The translations under genes were made by a program, and so were the position numbers. A stretch of DNA of 64,000 nt, taken from Geobacteraceae bacterium (GTDB lineage: Bacteria > Desulfobacterota > Desulfuromonadia > Geobacterales > DSM-12255). The stretch spans positions 41,267 to 105,266 of the forward strand of contig JACABD010000004.1 in NCBI GenBank assembly GCA_013377075.1. Direction: 5' to 3'. Below are positions 42,754 through 50,800 of the stretch, one piece after another; within the stretch, counting starts at the first letter, position 1; every line of letters begins with the position of its first letter. Under the pieces are notes generated by a model. It saw only the letters and a list, made by a program, of their open reading frames with translations, did no database searches and was not told the DNA's origin.

Positions 42754-43502
42754 GTCATCATATTGTCGAGCTAAAAGAGCTTCATCACACCTACCCTGAC
42801 GGCACTGTCGCCCTTGACGGCGTCTCCTTCACCATCACCCACGGCGAGTCCGTCGGCATTATCGGCGCAAACGGTGCCGGCAAATCAACCCTGCTGCTTC
42901 ACCTGAACGGCTATCTGGCTCCAACGAGCGGAGAGATCGAGATAGGGCACACGCCAATCACCAAAGAGACACTACCAGAGATCAGACGAACTGTCGGCAT
43001 GGTCTTTCAGGATCCTGACGATCAGCTTTTTATGCCGACCGTTTATGACGATGTTGCCTTTGGCCCCTTCAATCTCGGCCTTACACCGGCTGCAGTGGAA
43101 GAGCGGGTAACATCGGCCCTGGCAAAGGTGGAGGCAGGTCATCTTCGGGACAAGCCCCCCTACCACCTTTCCGGCGGGGAGAAGAAGCGGGTCGCCATTG
43201 CCACCGTGCTCTCCATGGAACCGAGTATCCTTGTCATGGATGAGCCGACTAACGGCCTCGACCCCCATGCAAGACGGCAGCTCATGGGGTTGATGAAGGA
43301 TTTTCACCATACGAAGATATTTACCAGCCATGACCTCGATATGGTTATGGAGCTTTGCGACAGGGTTATAGTGCTTGGGCGGGGTAAGGTGAAGGCCGAT
43401 GGAACGCCGCTGGAAATATTCTCCAATCAGCAGTTGCTTACAGAGTGCCGGCTGGAAAAGCCGCTTTCGATGCAGGGGTGCCCGGTTTGCGGCAAAAACT
43501 AA
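42750..43502 (+). CDS. cbiO: ECF transporter ATPase CbiO/NikO
   Basis: A 250-residue ABC ATPase from a TTG overlapping the CbiQ stop, behind CGGGAGG. Walker A is GANGAGKSTLL, the signature is LSGGEKKRVAI, Walker B is ILVMDEPTNGLD, and the switch His is in FTSHDLDM. The VFQDPDDQLF loop is typical of the CbiO/EcfA group. The last 15 residues hold a CxxC (GCPVCGKN). It powers nickel/cobalt uptake and is the last gene of the operon, which a CGCAAAG repeat element follows. Confidence 0.95.
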   Translation: MSHHIVELKELHHTYPDGTVALDGVSFTITHGESVGIIGANGAGKSTLLLHLNGYLAPTSGEIEIGHTPITKETLPEIRRTVGMVFQDPDDQLFMPTVYDDVAFGPFNLGLTPAAVEERVTSALAKVEAGHLRDKPPYHLSGGEKKRVAIATVLSMEPSILVMDEPTNGLDPHARRQLMGLMKDFHHTKIFTSHDLDMVMELCDRVIVLGRGKVKADGTPLEIFSNQQLLTECRLEKPLSMQGCPVCGKN

Positions 43503-43518
43503 AAAAGCATTAAACCCT

Positions 43519-43616
43519 ACCGCAAAGGACGCAAAGAATTCAACGACAAGAAGAACAAAAAGGTTTTCTGATTACAACTTTGCATTTTCTTGGTGATCTT
43601 TGCGGCTTTGCGGTTC
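43519..43616. repeat. Interspersed inverted-repeat element, copy B (CGCAAAG type)
   Basis: The left arm is ACCGCAAAGGACGCAAAG followed by AATTCAAC; the right arm is AACTTTGCATTTTCTTGG then TGATCTTTGCGGCTTTGCGG. It shares both arm cores with copy A at 32941-33057 but a different spacer. Non-coding and placed between the convergent cbiO and DUF503 genes, where it may form a long hairpin in transcripts from either side. Confidence 0.85.
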
Positions 43617-43632
43617 AATTATTCGTTCTTGT

Positions 43633-43914
43633 TCATATCTCCGCAATATCCGCCCCGGCTATCTCCACATCGGGCCAGCTCTCGTAAATCCAGTCCTCAA
43701 GCCGCTCCAGAACCGACCTGGCAATAACCTTATCAGAACTGACTGTCACAAAACCAAGCACCGCCACTTGGGTGTTATCCTGTCTGTCGATCTCTGCACA
43801 GGCAATATTGAAGCGGTTTCGCGCCCTCCCCTGGATGCTCTTGATAATGCCGCGTTTCTCCTTCAGGCTGAAGGTAGGCAAAGAGAGGTGCAGCTCAAGG
43901 CAGTAGATGTACAC
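43633..43914 (-). CDS. DUF503 (YlxP-like) family protein
   Basis: A 93-residue cytosolic protein. The sequence (CLELHLSLPTFSLKEKRGII, then IKSIQGRARNRFNIACAE and VAVLGFVTVSSD) matches the DUF503 family, small conserved proteins often encoded near infB/rbfA and thought to be linked to ribosome maturation; here they are not its neighbours. It starts at a GTG three bases after the stop of the preceding minus-strand gene, with GAAGAGAT inside that gene as ribosome site, so the two are co-translated. Confidence 0.88.
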   Translation of the reverse strand: MYIYCLELHLSLPTFSLKEKRGIIKSIQGRARNRFNIACAEIDRQDNTQVAVLGFVTVSSDKVIARSVLERLEDWIYESWPDVEIAGADIAEI

Positions 43915-43917
43915 GTA

Positions 43918-44091
43918 TCAGATCTCTTCAATGGTAAAGAGCATAAATGCCATTGATGGACGTTTCTGTGACTCACGCATGGCAAAATGAATGCCATCAA
44001 AGCTCCACCCTTTTGCACTCCACTCGTTCAGTGTCTCCTCAATCATATCTTCAGAAACAGTCGAAAGTTCGACTACTTTATATTTCAGCAT
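43918..44091 (-). CDS. Small DUF4177-like protein
   Basis: A 57-residue protein from ATG 44091 with TTGGAGA upstream. It reads LKYKVVELSTVSEDMIEETL then NEWSAKGWSFDGIHF, the pattern of DUF4177 (a one-domain alpha/beta protein in which Trp-Gly-Trp-like turns are conserved). Function unknown. It is the first gene of a two-gene unit with the DUF503 gene. Confidence 0.82.
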   Translation of the reverse strand: MLKYKVVELSTVSEDMIEETLNEWSAKGWSFDGIHFAMRESQKRPSMAFMLFTIEEI

Positions 44092-44219
44092 TTTATGGTT
44101 CTCCAAAAAGTTTTGCCGGATATTATCATACAAAAATCATCTTTAGCACCCTTGATTTCTAAGCCCGCCCTAACTATATTTTAATCAGGCAGTCAAACAG
44201 ATCATGGAGGTGTATGAAT

Positions 44220-44663
44220 ATGGCAATCGTCAAGTACAATCCATTCAGGGAACTGAGAACAATGCAGGATCAGATGAACAGAATGCTGGATATGGCATGG
44301 AACCGCGAATTCGGCGAGGAGTTGAAAGAGGGGGTATGGCAGCCGCCGGTTGATATCTACGAGGATGAAACATCTGTGGTTATAAAGGCAGAAATTCCTG
44401 ATGTGGATCAAAAAGATATTGACATCAAAATCGAAAACAACACTCTGACAATCCGGGGAGAGAGAAAACATACATCGGAAGTCAAAAAAGAGAACTACCA
44501 CCGTGTCGAACGCTATTTCGGCCAGTTCCAGAGAAGCTTTTCCCTGCCGCAGAGTATCGATCAGGAACAGGTTCAGGCAGCTTGCGACAAGGGGATTTTG
44601 ACGATTACACTACCAAAAAAGGAAGAGACAAAGCCTAAGCAGATTTCAGTAAAAGTCAAATAA
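44220..44663 (+). CDS. Hsp20 / alpha-crystallin small heat-shock protein
   Basis: A 147-residue ATP-independent holdase chaperone. The alpha-crystallin domain spans about residues 40-138 (VDIYEDETSVVIKAEIPDVD, LTIRGERKH, the FGQFQRSFSLP strand, and the ACDKGILTITLPK A-x-x-x-G-V/I-L motif), with the IxV-like tail ISVKV. Two ATGs compete: the one at 44220 lies nine bases from GGAGG, the one at 44214 only three, so 44220 is preferred. A terminator follows. Likely heat- or stress-induced; no CIRCE element was seen. Confidence 0.93.
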   Translation: MAIVKYNPFRELRTMQDQMNRMLDMAWNREFGEELKEGVWQPPVDIYEDETSVVIKAEIPDVDQKDIDIKIENNTLTIRGERKHTSEVKKENYHRVERYFGQFQRSFSLPQSIDQEQVQAACDKGILTITLPKKEETKPKQISVKVK

Positions 44664-44691
44664 CATCGCTAAGAGTATCTTTGTAGAATCA

Positions 44692-44722
44692 GGGGCAGCC
44701 TTAAACAGGCTGTCCTTTTTTA
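44692..44722 (+). terminator. Terminator after the Hsp20 gene
   Basis: GGGGCAGCCT (44692 on) pairs with AGGCTGTCC around TTAAAC, followed by six Ts and TATTTT. The stem has one G-T pair. It ends eight bases before the stop of the convergent Nramp gene and may serve both. Confidence 0.88.
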
Positions 44723-44730
44723 TTTTCAGA

Positions 44731-46014
44731 CTACTTGCTGAAAAAGCGACCGAACATCCCCGGAAACATCATATCAAAAGTCATCAGCATAGTTAACAGA
44801 ACCATAACAACCACCGTAAACCAGGAGATTGCATTGAAAAAAGGGCCGTTCACAAATTTCCCCATCAGTCTCTTATTATTGATGAGAATCAGCATGAAGA
44901 TGAGAACAAAGGGGAGTACCGCTCCATTGACAACCTGAGAGATGTACATGATTGTGATCAATGGAGCATTGGGGACAAGGATAATCAGGGCACTTATGAC
45001 GATAATGATGGTGAACAGCCAGAAGAACTGTGGTGCATTACGGAAATCCTTGTCTACACCCGACTCCCACCCCATCCCCTCGCAGATGTAAAACGCGGTT
45101 GACAGGGGAAGAATGCAGGCTCCAAAAAGTGACGCATTGAAAAGACCGAAGGCGAACAGGGTAGAGGCATGCTGTCCGACCAGCGGTTTCAGCGCCATAG
45201 CTGCATCAGCAGCAGTCTCGATCTTGAGCCCCTGAACATGGATAGTTGAAGCACAAGCCACCATCATGAAAAAAGCCACTACAATAGCCAGAACACAGCC
45301 GATAATAACATCGAGACGGGTAAAGCCGTACTGTTCGGCAGTGATCCCCTTCTCCACCACGGCTGACTGCTGGTAGAACTGCATCCAGGGGGCGATGGTT
45401 GTTCCAATAATACCAATAAGGGTCATTATGTAGGCACTGTCACTCTTGAAGGTGGGTGTTACGGTCGCCTTGAGTACTTCTCCCCACTTCGGCCCGGCCA
45501 TGAAGGCAGCCAGAGGATAGGCCAGGTAGACAAGACAGGCCACCAGAAAGACTTTTTCAACTGTTTTATATGACCCCTTGACGATCAGTAGCCAGACCAT
45601 GATTGCTGCAACCGGAACAGAAATATATTTGCTGACGCCGAAGATTTCAAGACTGGCGGCTATACCGGCGAATTCGGAAATCGAATTACCCATGTTGGTA
45701 AGGAAAAGGGCAATCATTACATAAAATGTTACTTTGACCCCAAAGGACTCCCGTATCAGGTCGGCGAGCCCCTTGCCGGTTACAGCCCCCATGCGGGCAC
45801 ACATCTCCTGCACAACCACGAGGGCAATTGTGGTCGGAATCATCATCCAGAGGATTGCATTTCCGTAATTGGCTGCAGCAAGAGAGTAAGTTGTGATACC
45901 GCCTGCATCGTTATCTACATTGGCGGTGATGATCCCTGGGCCAAGGATCGCCAGAAAAAGCATGATATTTTTAGAGCTGAATTTTCTAAATGGCTTCAAT
46001 AATCTGTTAAACAT
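44731..46014 (-). CDS. Nramp-related transporter with non-canonical metal motifs (probable Mg2+ type)
   Basis: A 427-residue membrane protein with about eleven helices. Nramp metal transporters carry DPGN in helix 1 and MPH in helix 6. Here helix 1 reads GPGIITANVDNDAGG (D34-N35-D36) and helix 6 reads GTTIAPWMQFYQQ (A208-P209-W210), so the metal-softening Met is Ala. This substitution is characteristic of the Nramp-related magnesium transporters (NRMT) described in clostridia and Eggerthella. The gene lies directly downstream of an MgtE-like gene in the same direction (49 bases), which supports magnesium as substrate. Confidence 0.88.
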   Translation of the reverse strand: MFNRLLKPFRKFSSKNIMLFLAILGPGIITANVDNDAGGITTYSLAAANYGNAILWMMIPTTIALVVVQEMCARMGAVTGKGLADLIRESFGVKVTFYVMIALFLTNMGNSISEFAGIAASLEIFGVSKYISVPVAAIMVWLLIVKGSYKTVEKVFLVACLVYLAYPLAAFMAGPKWGEVLKATVTPTFKSDSAYIMTLIGIIGTTIAPWMQFYQQSAVVEKGITAEQYGFTRLDVIIGCVLAIVVAFFMMVACASTIHVQGLKIETAADAAMALKPLVGQHASTLFAFGLFNASLFGACILPLSTAFYICEGMGWESGVDKDFRNAPQFFWLFTIIIVISALIILVPNAPLITIMYISQVVNGAVLPFVLIFMLILINNKRLMGKFVNGPFFNAISWFTVVVMVLLTMLMTFDMMFPGMFGRFFSK

Positions 46015-46063
46015 TTAACAACCTTTGCTGTGACTGATTTTCTATATGAAAGACGGATGAATA

Positions 46064-47326
46064 CTAGCTGTGACGCTTGCGCTTCAGGGCATAAGGGATG
46101 AAAAGCTCAATAATATCGTCAATAGTTATGATGCCAAGCATAGCACCATCCTCATCAAGAACAGGGACTGAAACCAGATTATATTTGGCGATAATTTCAA
46201 GGACATCCTCCGGTTCGGCATCTACCGTAACCGACTTTAAATTATCCTCCATTACCTCGGTAACTATGGTTTCAGGAGGGGCTACCAGCAGTTCTCTGAG
46301 GCTGACAACTCCGAGCAGAAGCTCTTTTTCATCGAGAACATAGACATAGTTGATCATCTCGACTTCGGATGCATTGCTTCTGAGCAGATCAAACGCAGCC
46401 CCAACCGTAGTATCCGGTAGTATGCTGAGAAATGAGTTGTTCATCAGACCGCCGGCTGTATCATCCTCATGCTCCATCAACTCCTGGATCTCTTCAGCTT
46501 CCTCGGCAGGCATGAGATCAAGCAGCTCCTTGGCCTTCTCCTCAGAGAGGTCGCCGAGAACATCGGCAGCCTCATCAGGCTCCATCTCTTCAAGGATGTC
46601 AGAGGCAAGTTCGCTGTCCATTTCGGAGATAACCCGGCTACGAAGCTCAGGGTCAAGCTCATGTATAGCCTCACCGGCAGTCTCGGTATCAAGGGATGTA
46701 AGAACTGTCTTGATATGCTGATGGGAAATATTCGATATGATCGAAGCCAGATCAGCAGGATGCATCTCGGCAAGCTGATCCTGCGCCATTGTCAGTGTTA
46801 GTCTGGACAAATTCTGCTCAAGGGGTTGAACAAACTCCCAGCTTATCTCCTGACGCGGGATCTCTCTTTTGAGCATGGAAGCAATCTTGCTCCCGACCCG
46901 CTCATAACCAAGACGCCTGAGCAACCCGCCAAGACCGATATCAACCGACAGAATACAGAGAAACCCCTTGTAGCTGCCAAGTTTTATATCATTAACACGA
47001 ACAACTTTTGCTCCATCAACATCGACTATCTGCTTGTCAAGGATGTCTCGCTTGAGAAGTATTTCGGCATCACTTGCATCATAATGTTCAAAATCAACGG
47101 CTTTTCCCTTAACTGAAACTACGTAGCGGTTAAAAAGTGTAATTGAGCTCCATGGTATTATGACATGCAGAGAACGCTTCTTGACTATGAGGTGTGAAAC
47201 CTGAGGGAACCCCTCTCCTGGCACCATGACGATATCAGATAATGAGCCTATTTTATGGCCATGTTCATTGATTACCATCTTACCCATGACTCTGCTCAGG
47301 TAGACTTCATTAAGTTCCTCGGTCAT
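46064..47326 (-). CDS. Membrane-less MgtE-like protein: PRC barrel, MgtE N-domain, CBS pair
   Basis: A 420-residue soluble protein. Residues about 1-150 contain PRC-barrel-like segments (SRVMGKMVINEHGHKIGSLS, and a second DKQIVDVDGAKVVRV). About 165-290 is the superhelical MgtE N domain (AEMHPADLASIIS, then EMEPDEAADVLGDL, LMPAEEAEEIQELM). About 290-420 are two CBS domains (NYVYVLDEKELLLGVVSLRE; VSVPVLDEDGAMLGIITIDD). The transmembrane channel of true MgtE is absent. In MgtE these cytosolic domains sense Mg2+ and gate the pore, so this protein probably gates the neighbouring Nramp-related transporter. ATG 47326 chosen; the longer frame from 47356 lacks a ribosome site. Confidence 0.88.
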   Translation of the reverse strand: MTEELNEVYLSRVMGKMVINEHGHKIGSLSDIVMVPGEGFPQVSHLIVKKRSLHVIIPWSSITLFNRYVVSVKGKAVDFEHYDASDAEILLKRDILDKQIVDVDGAKVVRVNDIKLGSYKGFLCILSVDIGLGGLLRRLGYERVGSKIASMLKREIPRQEISWEFVQPLEQNLSRLTLTMAQDQLAEMHPADLASIISNISHQHIKTVLTSLDTETAGEAIHELDPELRSRVISEMDSELASDILEEMEPDEAADVLGDLSEEKAKELLDLMPAEEAEEIQELMEHEDDTAGGLMNNSFLSILPDTTVGAAFDLLRSNASEVEMINYVYVLDEKELLLGVVSLRELLVAPPETIVTEVMEDNLKSVTVDAEPEDVLEIIAKYNLVSVPVLDEDGAMLGIITIDDIIELFIPYALKRKRHS

Positions 47327-47801
47327 ACAGCGCCTGCCTTTGTAAAATTGGTACATACTTAGTAAATCTGCTGATTTAAGCCACTATTAAAAAAGTTAGA
47401 CTACAGGGATACTCCCATTTTTTCAAGCACCTTTAAACCACTTCCGCCAAATAAAAGACCAATTAAACTCAAGCCCGCCAAATAACACAATTACCAACTG
47501 ATCGCAGCTTCATTAATCACATTTTTTTTAACGCCCCACTTCATTAACTAATACTATAAAAAAATAATGATGCAGAATAAATTAAACAAAGACAATGCAA
47601 GTGCGGCGCGGTCACATTAATAGCACATAATCGCAATTACCTCATTGTGACATATTAAGCACTTCTGATTTAACGGTATGATCTTTGCGAAAAGCGTGCT
47701 GAACCCGATTCCGCTTTTTGACTTTATTTGATATTTCGAGCATTTACCAACATGGTGCAACCAAAATTGGATAGCAGTAACCACAAAAAAGGAGAAAATT
47801 T
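47327..47801. other. Divergent intergenic region, 475 bases
   Basis: AT-rich, no gene. It separates the minus-strand MgtE-like gene from the giant cytochrome gene. A sigma-54-like promoter for the cytochrome is at 47674-47689. I looked for a magnesium (M-box) or c-di-GMP riboswitch and recognised neither. AAAAAAGGAGA before 47802 is the cytochrome's ribosome site. Confidence 0.45.
47674..47689 (+). promoter_or_regulatory. Candidate sigma-54 (-24/-12) promoter of the giant cytochrome gene
   Basis: CGGTATG-ATCT-TTGCG has the invariant GG and GC exactly ten bases apart and matches the TGGCACG-N4-TTGCA consensus at GG, A, G and TTGC. It would start transcription about 100 bases before the ATG. 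RpoN controls many cytochromes in Geobacter. No enhancer site was identified. Confidence 0.5.
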
Positions 47802-50800
47802 ATGGAGAAGATGTTCTGGTTCAAGCTAAAAAGAATCTTTCAACACTTCAGGATTGGCATTACGCTTCTTGTCTGCCTTGCAGCTATGGCATTCACGACG
47901 CATGAGGCTTCAGCATCGGTTGACTTTGTCAACCAGTGGCCAGTAACACCGGCTATTGTCAGCAACAGTTCTGCCAGCCCTGCATCTGGCATCTACAAAA
48001 TCGGCGCGGGAGTCAATCGACTGTTAGTTGTTGCCGTTGCGACTGAGTACTCGTCAGCACAGTCGCCAACCATCACGGTTACATACGGTGGGCAGACAAT
48101 AAACACAGTTAACAGCGGGATTATTGTCAACAACACAACCGGCAACAACAAGATCTGGATCGGCTACCTGAACGAGGCCGGCATCGTTGCCGCAGGCAGC
48201 AACAAGACCCTTACCGTGGCCCCATCCACCAACACCAACCTTGTGAGCATTTACGCCACAGCCGCTGTATTCAACGGGGTCGACCAGACCACACCGATCA
48301 GCAACTCCGGTTCCCTTGGCACCACCGTCAATGCTACAACCATCGGCCCTGTTGCATTCACTGCCGGCAATACCAACACTAAAGCAGGCAACACCGGCAT
48401 GAGTATCTACTTTGTCAACTGGAACAACAACTCTGGCGAAACCACCGCATCGACCGGCTACACTGGACTGAGGAACTACGTCGGCACCAACATGGCACTT
48501 TCCGGTGCCTACAAGGTGGTTTCAAGCGCCAGCGCAGAATCGGTCACATCAACAACCACTGCCACGAATATCGGCGCACTGGCCGGTTTTGGGATCAACC
48601 CGGTAACAAATGCCGGGACTAACTACAATAAAATTACTACCTGCGGTGACTGCCACGGCAATCCGCCTGAAGACGGCACTGCCCGAAATGTTCCACCGGG
48701 ACTTTTTGTCGGGTCACACGAAAAGCATACTGGCGGCGACGACCTGCAGTACGGCATGGCCTGTACGGCCTGCCATAGCAACAACACAACCCTAAACCAT
48801 GCTAATGGCAGAATCAAGGTAGCTGGGTCCAATCTGCCAAATACCGCCTATACAAATACCAGTTCCATTGCCGTCAGAAACACCTTTACCTTAGGTTACT
48901 GCAATAATATCTATTGCCACAGCACCGGTCGCAGCACGCCACAATACACAAATCCGCAATGGGGCAGCGCAACGGGTAACTGTCTGGCCTGCCACGCCGG
49001 CCGCAACAGCGGCGGCACCATGGTTACCAGCAATTCCGGGTTCAAGCTCTCCACAACCCATATGCAACATATGCAAGCACCATATACAGCAACCAACATC
49101 AACTGCAACATCTGCCACTCAAAAACAGTCACTGACCATCAAACACTGAAGAGCTACACCGGCATTACCTACCATGCCAACGGCACACCGGATGTCAAGT
49201 TCACAAACATTGCCTACGCCTCATACACCTCCTACAAGGCGAACAAGACATGTACAAATGTTTCATGTCACGGGGGCAAGACCAAGAGCGCCTGGAGCGC
49301 CACTTCGATCAACAAAGATAACACCTGCCTCCACTGCCACGGTTACGGTGCAGGCACAGGTACAGCTCTCCGTGCAGACAAATACAACGCCGCACCGGGC
49401 TGGATCACAGGTGGCAATACCGGTATCAGCACTGACGGCAACATTGTTAGCACCGACCCGAGGGTTGGAGGTCACTTCAAGCACCTCTCGTCAGTTTCCA
49501 CTAAGAAGATGAAGTGTAACGAGTGCCACCTTGTCCCCTCAAACCCTTATGACGCCGGACACACCGATTCACCTCGCTACTCATCGAACACCATTGTCTT
49601 TACTCAGGCATCCACAGCCAACAAGAACACCACCTCGCCGGCTTATACCGTTGGCGGCCCAAGCACAGCTGCAACCTGCACAACAACTTACTGCCACGGC
49701 TCCAAAATGCCGAAAGGCGACACCAGTGGTTCCAACAGGAGTCCGCAGTGGACTCAAACACTGAACTGCGGCAGCTGCCACGGTAACCCGCCGACTTTCG
49801 GCAGTTCATCCTCAGCACACGTAGGTTCAGTCGCCACCACCTCCTGTATCGGCTGTCACAAGACAGTAACCGATGCAACCGGCAAGATAATCAACAAGGC
49901 TCTGCACCTTGACGGCCTAGTAAGCGTTCTCGTTGACACCTCAGTAACCGGCGCCTGTAACAAGTGTCACGGCAATCCACCGCAGACACTTACTTATGGT
50001 CGCTACTCCGGTCTGGTAAAACCTGCAACTCTTATCATGGGATCAACACCTGCCGGCGCAGGCGCTCACTTGAAGCACCAGAACAACGGCATGACATGTA
50101 ACACCTGCCATAACAGCTTCAGTGCCGCAACCCACCCGGACAACAAACTGCAGATCTTCTTCCGGATCAGCTCCAACACCCATACCGGCTGGAATACAAC
50201 TTCTCCGCGTGCCCCTTACGGCACATACTCCGGCAATAGCAGCGGCAATGCTCCGGTTGACACCAGCGTAGCCACCACACTGGTTCGGGGAACAGCTGGC
50301 GGTCTCAACTCCTGTAACGTCTACTGTCACGGTGCATGGAACGGCAGCAGCAAGACCAGTAACCCTCGCTGGACAGGCACAGCTACTTGCGGCTCCTGCC
50401 ATGGCGCAACTGTAGCAGCTCCACCACAGGTCGGCACACACGCTCGTCACGCCGGCTACTCATCATCGGTAACAGCACGTCAAGGCTACTCATTCAGCTG
50501 CAACAAATGCCACCCGAACCGCGGCACTAATGACCATGTCAAGGGTGCTGTACATGTACGTTTCTCCACAGCAGTTCTCGGCACCAGCGCATCCTATATC
50601 CTGCCCGGCGCCTCCCTGTCCACACCGGCCGGATCAAGGCTTTACCTGACCAACAAACTGGCCGGCACACTGCCTGACGGTTCATGCTCCAACATCTCCT
50701 GCCACAGCAACGGCCGCGGCGCAAACATGGGTACTTTCCGTAACGCAACGACACTTCCATGGGGAACCACCACAAGAAACTGCCTCTCCTGTCATGGCGG

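Noticed and set aside
47327..47700. M-box magnesium riboswitch for the MgtE/Nramp genes
   Set aside because: I searched the minus-strand leader by eye and found no conserved M-box core; a covariance-model search would settle it.
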